This document shows positions 7,333 through 14,787 of a DNA stretch of 15,090 bases, in pieces. A program made the position numbers and the translations under genes. Within the stretch, counting starts at the first letter, position 1. The number at the start of each line of letters is the position of its first letter. The notes under the pieces were generated by a model. It had not been told where the DNA came from. It made no database searches and saw only the letters and a list, made by a program, of their open reading frames with translations. This DNA is from CAZUNB01 sp964622235. Its GTDB lineage: Bacteria > Patescibacteriota > Saccharimonadia > Saccharimonadales > JAGPDM01. The stretch lies in contig CAZUNB010000028.1 of NCBI GenBank assembly GCA_964622235.1, positions 1 to 15,090 on the forward strand, given 5' to 3'.

Positions 7333-10300
7333 TGCACGCAGCACGGAACAATCAAGATATTGCCGACTTTGATGCAGTGCAACTTACGGTTGCACCCTCA
7401 AAGAAAATTTTGGAATGGAGCTATGGTGAGGTCCTTAAACCGGAAACCATTAACTACAGGACTCAGAAGCCAGAACGAGACGGTCTTTTCTGTGAACGTA
7501 TTTTTGGTCCAGTTAAAGACATAAATCCACATGATCCGAAGTACAAGGGTACTCGAGCTCGCGATATTGCCAAGGACAAAAATGGCGAAATTGTAACTAA
7601 GAGTATTGTTCGACGTGAACGAATGGGCCACATTCAGTTAGCAGCTCCTGTTGCACATATATGGTTTTTGCGTGGAACTCCTAGTGCTATCGGCTTGTTG
7701 ATGAATATGACGGTTAAAAATCTTGAAAAAGTAATTTACTTTGCTAGTTATATCGTTATCTCTGCAGACGCTGAAAAGCGCGAACAGTATCTCAAAGATG
7801 CTGAAGCAGAGCTCGAAGCTGGTAAGGTTGCCATTAAGGCTCGTTACGAGAAACTAGTAGAAGCAGATGAGTCGAGTATCAAAAAGCTAGCGACTGATCA
7901 GAGTAAAGAAATCCAAGAAGTTGAAGCTACTTTCCTCGAGAAAAAAGCCCAGCTTGAAATGCTTGTCGACTTGAAGCTTATGACTGAGACTGACTACCGC
8001 AATCTACCTGATGAGTACGCTCAAATCGTCAAAGTCGAAATGGGCGCAGATGCAATCATGCAGTTGCTCCAGAAGATTGATCTTGAAAAACTAATCGATG
8101 AGCTCGGTAAAGAGAGTGAAGAAACTAAAGGTCAGCGACGCAAGAAAATCATCAAGCGTCTTAAGATGCTTGAAGGTATGTTCCGTGCTGGTATCAAGCC
8201 TGAAAGTATGATTATGACCTCACTAGCAGTGATTCCACCGGACTTACGTCCAATGGTGCAGCTAACTGGTGGTCGTTTCGCAACTTCTGATCTTAACGAT
8301 TTGTATCGCCGTGTTATCAACCGTAATAACCGTCTGAAGAAATTAGTTAATCTCAAAGCTCCTGGTGTTATTAAACGAAACGAAATGAGAATGTTGCAAG
8401 AAGCAGTTGATGCTTTGATTGACAACAATAATGCTCGGAGTGGTCGTGCTGTCGCCAGCACTGGTGGCCGACGACGACTCAAGTCATTAAGCGATATGCT
8501 TAAGGGTAAGCAGGGTCGTTTCCGCCAGAACCTTCTTGGTAAGCGCGTTGATTACTCTGGTCGTTCAGTAATCGTTTCTGGTCCTGAACTGAAGATTCAT
8601 CAATGTGGTCTTCCAAAGATGATGGCGCTTGAACTGTTCAAACCATTTGTTATCGGTCGTTTGATTGATCTCGATTTAGCGCACAATATCAAAGCTGCTA
8701 GTCGAATGATCGAACGAAGCGAAAGTGAAGTCTGGGACGCGCTTGATGAAGTTATCAAGGGCAAATACGTGTTACTTAACCGTGCACCGACCCTTCACCG
8801 ACTCGGTATCCAAGCTTTTCAGCCAAAATTAATCGAAGGTAAAGCTATTCAGCTTAACCCACTAGTAATTAAAGGCTTTAACGCTGACTTTGATGGTGAC
8901 CAGATGGCAGTTCACTTGCCACTTAGCCGTGAAGCACAAGCTGAAGCTGAACAGTTGATGAGTGCATCTCACAACCTACTTAAGCCAGCTGATGGTTCGC
9001 CAGTGCTACATATCGAACAAGATATTGTGCTCGGTACCTACTACATGACCTTCATTCCTCATAAAAATGAGGATAAGAAAGAAATTGGATTTAGTAATAT
9101 CGATGAAGCTGTTTTGGCATTCGATAAAACTAAGATTAAACTGCAAGATCCGATTCGTCTCCACGTTAAGGGTGAAGTTCGGAAGACTACACTTGGTCGT
9201 GCCTTGTTTAACGAAGTCTTCCCTGAAGATTTCCCATACAAAAACGAAACTACTACCAAGAAAGCTTTGCAGGCGATTATCGCTGAAGTTTTTGAACAGT
9301 ACGGTGAAGCGCAAACTGCACTTATTGCTGATGACCTTAAGGACCTAGGCTTCGAATATGCTACGATTTCCGGTCTTAGTACTGCTATCACCGATTTCAA
9401 TGACCCTAAGAACATCGACAAAATGGTTGCCGATACTGATGGTCAAGTTGCAGAAATCAGTGATCAGTTTGACGAAGGACTAATCACTGAAGACGAGCGT
9501 TACCGTTTGACGGTTGATGCTTGGAAGAAGACTGATGGTAGAATCCTCAAACAAATTGAGGAAGACTTTGAAACTGAAGATGGAAGCATGGCTATCAGTA
9601 TCCGTTCTGGTGCTCGTGGCAACATTTCTAACCTTAAGCAAATCACTGGTTCACTCGGTGTTGTCGTTGATGCGACTGGTAAAGAAATTGAACTACCTAT
9701 TAAGAGTAGTTATAAAGAGGGGTTTAGCCCGCTTGAATACTTTACCTCGACTCGTGGTGCTCGTAAGGGTATGATTTCAACTGCCCTCAAGACAGCTGAT
9801 TCAGGCTACCTTACTCGACGACTCGTAGATGTTTCACAAGACGTCTTTACAACAGATACCGAAGCTGACGATCCAGGATTTGAAATTACTCGTGCCGAAA
9901 GTGAAGCTCGAGGAACTAGCTTTGCGTCACGGCTCGGAGGTCGTGTAGCTGCTGAAGACATCAAGGTTGACGGTAAGGTTGTCGTCAAAGCTAATGAGTT
10001 GATTGCACCAAAACTTGCGAAAGTTATTGCCGAAGCCGTTGATTCTGCTCGAATCAAAAGCGTGTTAACAACTACTAGTGTCCGAGGTATCCCAACTTCA
10101 AGCTATGGTATCGATATGGCTACAGGTTTGATGGTCAAGCCAGCTGAACCAGTTGGCGTTATAGCCGCTCAGTCAATCGGTGAGCCTGGTACACAGCTGA
10201 CACTTGATACGTTTCACTCTGGCGGTGTTGCAGGTGAAGATATTTCACAAGGTCTTCCACGTGTTGACGAGTTGTTTGAAGCTCGTAATCCAAAAGGTCA

Positions 10301-11159
10301 AGCATACTTGTCCGAAATTTCAGGGGTTGCAAGTCTTTGGGAAGCTGGCGATGACTACGTCGTTCAGGTTGTTTCAGACTCTGAAGCTGTTGAACGTCTT
10401 CCACTCGATGGACGTGTTGCAAGTATTAAGAACAACACAGCTGTAAGTAAGGGCGATGTCGTTGCTGACTCTGAGGGCAAGAAAAAGCCATTGATTGCAC
10501 CAATCGAAGGTATCGCTGAAGTCTTTAGCGATGAAATCGTTATCGTCGGTGGCGATAGTCAGATCAAGCGTTACGAAATCCCAGGCTTCAAGACAATGAT
10601 CATCGAAGATGGTCAGAAAGTTGAGCGTGGTCAACGACTAACTGCTGGTTCCATTAACCTACAAGAATCACTTAAGCTCCAAGGCGTACTAGAAACACAG
10701 CGCTACATCATGGGCGAAGTTCAACGAATCTTTGCAAGTCAAGGTCAGTCAATTGCTGATAAGCACCTTGAAGTTGTTATTCGTCAGATGTTTAGCCGAG
10801 TACAAATCGAAGATCCAGGTGACTCAACATTCGTTATTGGTGATATCGTTTCTCGAGCTGCTGTCACTGACAAAAACATCTTGTTGAATGCTGAAGGTAA
10901 AACACCAACTGAATACACGCAGTTACTACTTGGTATAACCAAGGTCAGTACCTGGAGTGATAGCTTTCTAAGTGCAGCTAGCTTCCAGAACACGACTCAC
11001 GTGTTGATCAACGCAGCTACCCAAGGTAAGGTCGACGAGCTGTATGGTTTGAAAGAGAACGTCATCATCGGACGCAAGATTCCAGTTGGAACAGGCGCTC
11101 GAGGTCGACTCTTAGAACCATCTGATCACCAATCACTAGACGAACAAACAGAAATCTGA
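7332..11159 (+). CDS. rpoC: DNA-directed RNA polymerase subunit beta' without zinc-site cysteines
   Basis: Beta' holds the catalytic magnesium through NADFDGDQMAVH (residues 517-528; Asp519, 521, 523). Other landmarks are FCERIFGP (53-60), RRERMGH (94-100), PPDLRPMVQL, the clamp segment KRVDYSGRSVIVSGPEL, and IAAQSIGEPGTQLT before the trigger loop. Deviations are marked. The N-terminal zinc-ribbon region (63-90) has no cysteine. The second zinc site has Ala845, Thr914, Pro921 and Ser924 where cysteines belong. The trigger loop reads LTLDTFHSGG, so E. coli R933 is Asp959 while H936 (His962) is kept. Residues about 145-215 form a charged coiled-coil insertion at the place where actinobacterial beta' also has one. 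Only two cysteines (C54 and one in HQCGLP) occur in 1275 residues. The gene ends TGA-TAG and is coupled to rpoB through overlapping stop and start. rpsL follows after 16 bases. Confidence 0.98.
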   Translation: MHAARNNQDIADFDAVQLTVAPSKKILEWSYGEVLKPETINYRTQKPERDGLFCERIFGPVKDINPHDPKYKGTRARDIAKDKNGEIVTKSIVRRERMGHIQLAAPVAHIWFLRGTPSAIGLLMNMTVKNLEKVIYFASYIVISADAEKREQYLKDAEAELEAGKVAIKARYEKLVEADESSIKKLATDQSKEIQEVEATFLEKKAQLEMLVDLKLMTETDYRNLPDEYAQIVKVEMGADAIMQLLQKIDLEKLIDELGKESEETKGQRRKKIIKRLKMLEGMFRAGIKPESMIMTSLAVIPPDLRPMVQLTGGRFATSDLNDLYRRVINRNNRLKKLVNLKAPGVIKRNEMRMLQEAVDALIDNNNARSGRAVASTGGRRRLKSLSDMLKGKQGRFRQNLLGKRVDYSGRSVIVSGPELKIHQCGLPKMMALELFKPFVIGRLIDLDLAHNIKAASRMIERSESEVWDALDEVIKGKYVLLNRAPTLHRLGIQAFQPKLIEGKAIQLNPLVIKGFNADFDGDQMAVHLPLSREAQAEAEQLMSASHNLLKPADGSPVLHIEQDIVLGTYYMTFIPHKNEDKKEIGFSNIDEAVLAFDKTKIKLQDPIRLHVKGEVRKTTLGRALFNEVFPEDFPYKNETTTKKALQAIIAEVFEQYGEAQTALIADDLKDLGFEYATISGLSTAITDFNDPKNIDKMVADTDGQVAEISDQFDEGLITEDERYRLTVDAWKKTDGRILKQIEEDFETEDGSMAISIRSGARGNISNLKQITGSLGVVVDATGKEIELPIKSSYKEGFSPLEYFTSTRGARKGMISTALKTADSGYLTRRLVDVSQDVFTTDTEADDPGFEITRAESEARGTSFASRLGGRVAAEDIKVDGKVVVKANELIAPKLAKVIAEAVDSARIKSVLTTTSVRGIPTSSYGIDMATGLMVKPAEPVGVIAAQSIGEPGTQLTLDTFHSGGVAGEDISQGLPRVDELFEARNPKGQAYLSEISGVASLWEAGDDYVVQVVSDSEAVERLPLDGRVASIKNNTAVSKGDVVADSEGKKKPLIAPIEGIAEVFSDEIVIVGGDSQIKRYEIPGFKTMIIEDGQKVERGQRLTAGSINLQESLKLQGVLETQRYIMGEVQRIFASQGQSIADKHLEVVIRQMFSRVQIEDPGDSTFVIGDIVSRAAVTDKNILLNAEGKTPTEYTQLLLGITKVSTWSDSFLSAASFQNTTHVLINAATQGKVDELYGLKENVIIGRKIPVGTGARGRLLEPSDHQSLDEQTEI

Positions 11160-11175
11160 TAGAGTAGGATACTAT

Positions 11176-11583
11176 ATGCCAACAATAAACCAACTAATAC
11201 GTAAACCCCGCAAGGTTGCTCACAAGAAAAGTAAGTCAAAGAACTTACATATTGTGACTAATACCCTCGCAAATAAGCGATACAAAAAAGTAGCTCCACT
11301 ACGACGCGGTGTTTGTATCAAAGTAACAACTAGAACACCTCGAAAACCAAACTCAGCCCTTCGTAAAGTTGCACGTGTGCGACTAACAAATGGTGAAGAA
11401 GTTTGGGCATACATCGGCGGCGAAGGACACAACCTGCAAGAACATGCAGTTGTTCTCGTGCGCGGTGGACGAGTGCCAGACCTTCCAGGCGTACGCTATC
11501 ACATTGTTCGTGGGGCGCTCGACCTTCAAGGTGTTGCAGATCGTAAGAACGGCCGAAGTAAATACGGTGTTAAGAAAACATAA
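11176..11583 (+). CDS. rpsL: 30S ribosomal protein S12 (uS12)
   Basis: S12 sits at the decoding centre of the 30S subunit and controls accuracy. The 135-residue protein has the family signatures PTINQLIRK at the start, RGVC, PNSALRK, GGEGHNLQEH, LPGVRYH and GRSKYG. The N-terminal Lys-rich segment is about ten residues longer than in E. coli and comparable to Firmicutes S12. Two positions known from streptomycin-resistant mutants are changed: E. coli Lys43 is Arg56 (TPRKPNS) and Lys88 is Pro101 (GGRVPDLPG). The neighbouring Asp102, the methylthiolated Asp in E. coli, is retained. A TAGGA ribosome-binding site (11165-11169) lies 6 bases before the ATG. It is the first gene of the str cluster and is probably cotranscribed with rpoBC, as only 16 bases separate it from rpoC. 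Confidence 0.98.
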   Translation: MPTINQLIRKPRKVAHKKSKSKNLHIVTNTLANKRYKKVAPLRRGVCIKVTTRTPRKPNSALRKVARVRLTNGEEVWAYIGGEGHNLQEHAVVLVRGGRVPDLPGVRYHIVRGALDLQGVADRKNGRSKYGVKKT

Positions 11584-11600
11584 TAATAAGGCAATGTGAA

Positions 11601-11623
11601 GTTACGGTGCGAAAGCACTGAAC
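11601..11623 (+). promoter_or_regulatory. GNRA-capped hairpin in the rpsL-rpsG spacer
   Basis: GTTACGGTGC pairs with GCACTGAAC across a GAAA tetraloop (11611-11614), giving nine pairs including one G-U and a single bulged A at 11604. It lies 13 bases before the rpsG ribosome-binding site. In E. coli, S7 represses its own synthesis by binding the same intercistronic region, so an analogous role is plausible but unproven. Confidence 0.5.
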
Positions 11624-11645
11624 CTGAACAAGACTAGGAGTAATA

Positions 11646-12169
11646 ATGCCACGAAAAGTAACTAAATCATTACGGCGCGATATAGCGCCAGACCGAAAGT
11701 ATGAGTCAGTACTTGTTCACAAATTGATTAACAAGACTATGCTTGCTGGTAAAAAACAAACTGCGGAAGCAATTGTTTATGAAGCAATGGATATTGCTGC
11801 TAAGAAGCTAAAGCATGAAGACCCATTAAAGATGCTCGAAGAAGCACTTGGAAATGTAAAACCAAACCTCGAAGTTAAATCTCGACGAATTGGTGGCGCA
11901 AACTACCAAGTTCCTTACGAAATTAAAGGCGACAGACAAATTCACAAAACCCTTATGTGGTTCATTGAAGCTGTTCGTGCTCGACGTGGTGGAATGGGCA
12001 AGTCTAGCGCTGAAGCTATGGCTGCTGAGATTGTCGATGCTTTCAACCAAACCGGAAACGCAGTTAAAAAGCGCNNNNNNNNNNNNNNNNNNNNNNNNNN
12101 NNNNNNNNNNNNNACGTTCACAAGATGGCTGAAGCCAATCGTGCTTTCGCTCACTTTGCAAAGTTTTAG
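11646..12169 (+). CDS. rpsG: 30S ribosomal protein S7 (uS7), interrupted by an assembly gap
   Basis: S7 nucleates assembly of the 30S head by binding the 3' domain of 16S rRNA. The first 143 residues read cleanly, from MPRKVTKSLRRDIAPDRKY through GGANYQVPYEI to TGNAVKKR. After 39 N the C-terminal end continues in another frame as VHKMAEANRAFAHFAKF and stops with TAG at 12167-12169. In the family KKR is followed directly by EDVH, and the bases AC before GTT fit the end of an Asp codon. The true missing sequence is therefore probably only four bases, giving a protein of about 162 residues. Reading straight through the N run gives a false tail. A TAGGAG ribosome-binding site (11635-11640) lies 5 bases before the ATG. 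Confidence 0.95.
12075..12113. other. Assembly gap of 39 N, wrongly sized
   Basis: Thirty-nine undetermined bases lie inside rpsG. The reading frames on the two sides differ, so the number of N is not the real gap length. Conservation of S7 suggests about four missing bases. Confidence 0.95.
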
Positions 12170-12172
12170 AAT

Positions 12173-12553
12173 ATGGTAGCGAGACGCTCACAAGTTAAAC
12201 GTCTCAGAGAAGTTGAGGATGAGCAACGAGTACTTTTAACCAGTTCGCGCAATCCTCCTCAGGTATGTTCGTTTCGATGCGATTTAGCTACTAGTCTTGC
12301 TTATGAAGGCATGAAAACTTCTATTGATCTTGCTGAAGGTCTTGGTTTTAATCTTGCTGAAGGTAAAAAGATGGTTAGTCTTGCTGAAGCAAGAAAATTA
12401 GGGCACGAGGCTTTAGTTTCAGATTTTGTAAATGCTCACTTAGATTTGGAAGCCTTACGGTCACAGTGTGCAGGTGGAACAGATTTTTTAGTAAATGGTC
12501 AAGTAGTTTTTGAGTGTGGACACCCGGACTACCAAGGTAATAATGAAGTTTAA
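12173..12553 (+). CDS. Unrecognised 126-residue Cys-containing protein between rpsG and fusA
   Basis: I do not recognise this protein, and no gene normally separates rpsG from fusA. It begins with a basic helix-like stretch (VARRSQVKRLREVEDEQR) and has four cysteines: Cys32 and Cys36 in CSFRC, and Cys99 and Cys115, the latter in ECGHP. That pattern could bind a metal, though the spacing matches no family I know. Residues 52-73 hold three copies of a Leu-Ala-Glu motif, encoded by near-identical DNA. The ATG is three bases after the rpsG stop with no Shine-Dalgarno, so translation probably depends on ribosomes finishing rpsG. It ends in tandem TAA codons, and fusA follows after 21 bases with its own ribosome-binding site. 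A role linked to the ribosome or to operon control is only a guess from position. Confidence 0.75.
   Translation: MVARRSQVKRLREVEDEQRVLLTSSRNPPQVCSFRCDLATSLAYEGMKTSIDLAEGLGFNLAEGKKMVSLAEARKLGHEALVSDFVNAHLDLEALRSQCAGGTDFLVNGQVVFECGHPDYQGNNEV
12328..12389 (+). repeat. Three direct copies of TCTTGCTGAAG
   Basis: TCTTGCTGAAG occurs at 12328-12338, 12352-12362 and 12379-12389, that is 24 and 27 bases apart. All copies are in the same codon frame and encode Leu-Ala-Glu within the unrecognised gene, preceded by Asp, Asn or Ser. Confidence 0.8.
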
Positions 12554-12574
12554 TAATAAATAAAGGAATAAATA

Positions 12575-14668
12575 ATGGCAGACGCAACAAAGAAATTACC
12601 ACTAGATAAAACTCGAAACATCGGCATCATCGCCCACATCGACGCGGGAAAAACGACTACTTCAGAGCGGATTTTGCTCTATACGGGCATCACTCATAAA
12701 ATCGGTGAAGTTCACGATGGTGGCGCGACTATGGACTGGATGGAGCAAGAGCAGGAGCGGGGAATCACTATTACATCCGCGGCCACAACTTGTTTTTGGG
12801 ATGGTCACCGTATAAACCTAATCGACACTCCAGGACACGTTGACTTCACAGTTGAAGTTGAACGATCTTTGCGAGTTCTTGATGGTGGTGTGACTGTATT
12901 TGATGGTGTTGCCGGTGTCGAATCACAAACTGAAACTGTTTGGCGACAAGCTGACAAGTACCATGTTCCACGTATCTGTTTTGTGAACAAACTTGACCGT
13001 ACTGGTGCTGATTTCTTTGCTGATCTTGAGTCAATCAACAACCGACTAACAACTAAATGGGTTGCTATGCAGGTGCCAATCGGTGCTGAAAGTAACTTAA
13101 CAGGTATCGTTGACCTACTCGAAGAAAAAGCATATGTCTACGACACAGACGAGAATGGCTTGCAGTTCAGTACAACTGATGTACCGGAAGACATGAAAGA
13201 ACTTGTAGCCGAGTGGCGCTCTAAGATGGTTGAGAAGATTGCTGAGCTTGATGATGAACTAACGATGAAGTTTCTTGAAGGCGAAGATATTAGTATACCT
13301 GAGCTTAAAGCAGCCCTTCGTAAAGGCGTTATCAGCAGCGCAATCCACCCAATCCTCTGTGGCTCTTCATTGAAGAATAAAGGCGTCCAAATGCTTCTTG
13401 ATGCGATTAACGCGTATCTTCCAAGTCCACTAGACGTACCACCAGCAAAAGGCCGAAATCCAAAGACAGATGAAGAGATGACTCGTGAACCCGATGCAGA
13501 CGGTCCTTTCGCAGCCTTAGCTTTTAAGATTGCCACTGATCCTTTTGTAGGTAAGTTAGCATTTTTCCGTGTCTATTCTGGTACGTTGACTAGTGGTAGC
13601 TACATTTTGAATGTTGCGACAGGAGACAAAGAACGTGTTGGACGAATACTGCGTATGCACGCTAACGACCGTGAAGAAGTTAAGGAAGTCCAGGCCGGTG
13701 ACATTGCTGCCGCTGTTGGACTTAAAAACACGACAACAGGTAACACATTGTCTGATCCAGCACATCCAATCCTCCTTGAGTCAATCGAATTCCCAGACCC
13801 ACCAGTGTCGATTGCGATTGAACCAAAGACAAAAGCCGATCAAGAAAAGATGTCAACTGCACTGCAACGTTTAGCTGAAGAAGATCCAACTTTCCGAGTT
13901 CGGGTTGATCACGAAACTGGCCAGACAATTATCTCAGGAATGGGTGAGCTCCACCTCGAAATCATCGTTGATCGAATGAAACGAGAGTTTAAAGTCGAAG
14001 CCAATATCGGTGCTCCTCAGGTTGCGTATCGTGAAACTATTAAGAAAGAAGTTAAAGACGTCGAAGCTAAGTTTATTCGTCAGTCTGGTGGTCGTGGACA
14101 ATACGGTCATGTTGTTATCAACATCGAGCCACAAGAAGCAGGCGAAGGTTTTGAATTTGTTAATAAAATCACTGGCGGCTCGATTCCGAAGGAATATATC
14201 AAACCAGTTGAAAACGGCATCATAGAAGCAATGGAAAATGGTGTCTTGGCTGGCTATCCAGTTGTTGACGTCAAGGTGACGCTTCACGACGGCTCTTTCC
14301 ATGATGTTGACTCAAACGAAATGGCATTTAAAATTGCTGGTTCAATGGGCTTACAAAAAGCTGTTAAGATGGCGAATCCAATTTTACTTGAGCCAATCAT
14401 GAAAGTTGAAGTTACTACTCCTGAAGAATACATGGGCGATGTCATGGGGGATGTAAACTCGCGACGTGGTCGGATTGATGAAATGGAAGACAGAGTCGGT
14501 GGAATCAAGGTTGTACACGGATTTGTGCCACTGGCTGAAATGTTTGGCTACACGAATGATCTCCGTTCGATGACACAGGGCCGCGCAAGCTCGACAATGG
14601 AACTCGATCACTTTGGTGAAGTTCCACGAAACGTCGTCGAAGAAGTCATCGCCAACAAAACAAAATAG
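12575..14668 (+). CDS. fusA: Elongation factor G
   Basis: EF-G is the GTPase that drives ribosomal translocation and, with RRF, ribosome recycling. The 697-residue protein has complete G motifs: AHIDAGKT (residues 20-27), GITITSAAT in switch I (63-71), DTPGH (84-88, with the catalytic His88), NKLD (138-141) and CGSSLKNKGVQ. Domain II starts around FAALAFKIATDPFVG, and the C-terminal domains carry SGMGELHLEI, RQSGGRGQYGHV, the domain IV tip region VTLHDGSFHDVDSNEMAF and the end segment RGRIDEMED to GRASSTMELDHF. Length is usual for bacterial EF-G, and no residue looks abnormal. An AAAGGAA ribosome-binding site (12562-12568) lies about 6 bases before the ATG. It is part of the str operon, with tuf 119 bases downstream under an additional promoter. 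Confidence 0.98.
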   Translation: MADATKKLPLDKTRNIGIIAHIDAGKTTTSERILLYTGITHKIGEVHDGGATMDWMEQEQERGITITSAATTCFWDGHRINLIDTPGHVDFTVEVERSLRVLDGGVTVFDGVAGVESQTETVWRQADKYHVPRICFVNKLDRTGADFFADLESINNRLTTKWVAMQVPIGAESNLTGIVDLLEEKAYVYDTDENGLQFSTTDVPEDMKELVAEWRSKMVEKIAELDDELTMKFLEGEDISIPELKAALRKGVISSAIHPILCGSSLKNKGVQMLLDAINAYLPSPLDVPPAKGRNPKTDEEMTREPDADGPFAALAFKIATDPFVGKLAFFRVYSGTLTSGSYILNVATGDKERVGRILRMHANDREEVKEVQAGDIAAAVGLKNTTTGNTLSDPAHPILLESIEFPDPPVSIAIEPKTKADQEKMSTALQRLAEEDPTFRVRVDHETGQTIISGMGELHLEIIVDRMKREFKVEANIGAPQVAYRETIKKEVKDVEAKFIRQSGGRGQYGHVVINIEPQEAGEGFEFVNKITGGSIPKEYIKPVENGIIEAMENGVLAGYPVVDVKVTLHDGSFHDVDSNEMAFKIAGSMGLQKAVKMANPILLEPIMKVEVTTPEEYMGDVMGDVNSRRGRIDEMEDRVGGIKVVHGFVPLAEMFGYTNDLRSMTQGRASSTMELDHFGEVPRNVVEEVIANKTK

Positions 14669-14717
14669 TTTACATAGAAGTAAAATTCTATTTACAGAGA
14701 TATGCAAATAGTTTACA
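14669..14717 (+). repeat. Three TTTACA repeats about two helical turns apart
   Basis: TTTACA occurs at 14669-14674, 14691-14696 and 14712-14717, with offsets of 22 and 21 bases. The first and third copies sit in a longer direct repeat, AAATAGTTTACA (14663-14674 and 14706-14717). The middle copy serves as the tuf -35. Confidence 0.6.
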
Positions 14718-14719
14718 AT
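14691..14719 (+). promoter_or_regulatory. tuf promoter
   Basis: TTTACA (14691-14696) and TACAAT (14714-14719), each a 5-of-6 match, are separated by the ideal 17 bases. Transcription would start near 14726 and give a leader of about 60 bases with its own strong ribosome-binding site. Confidence 0.6.
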
Positions 14720-14735
14720 GGATAGCAACCCAAAC

Positions 14736-14753
14736 CGCCGGGTATACTCGGCG
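14736..14753 (+). promoter_or_regulatory. GC-rich hairpin in the tuf leader
   Basis: CGCCG (14736-14740) pairs with CGGCG (14749-14753) around the loop GGTATACT, a near-perfect palindrome with GTATAC at its centre. It stands out in an AT-rich spacer, begins about 10 bases after the predicted start of transcription, and lies 22 bases before the ribosome-binding site. It could stabilise the mRNA or bind a protein, and no T-run follows. Confidence 0.4.
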
Positions 14754-14787
14754 ATATAAATAATAGACAAAGGGTAAAGGAGAATTT

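Noticed and set aside
23..11159. Alternative genetic code with TGA as a sense codon (as in Gracilibacteria/Absconditabacteria)
   Set aside because: rpoB, rpoC, fusA, tig and others contain no in-frame TGA over thousands of codons. The rpoC TGA is followed directly by TAG, so it is uninformative, but absence of internal TGA argues against recoding.
12116..12182. Reading S7 straight through the N run to a tail RWLKPIVLSL
   Set aside because: The tail is the wrong frame. The conserved S7 end VHKMAEANRAFAH lies in the frame that starts at 12116.
14674..14691. ATAGAA/TTCTAT hairpin after fusA as a terminator
   Set aside because: The stem is six A/T-rich pairs with only TTT after it. It is too weak to call, and it overlaps the tuf -35 region.
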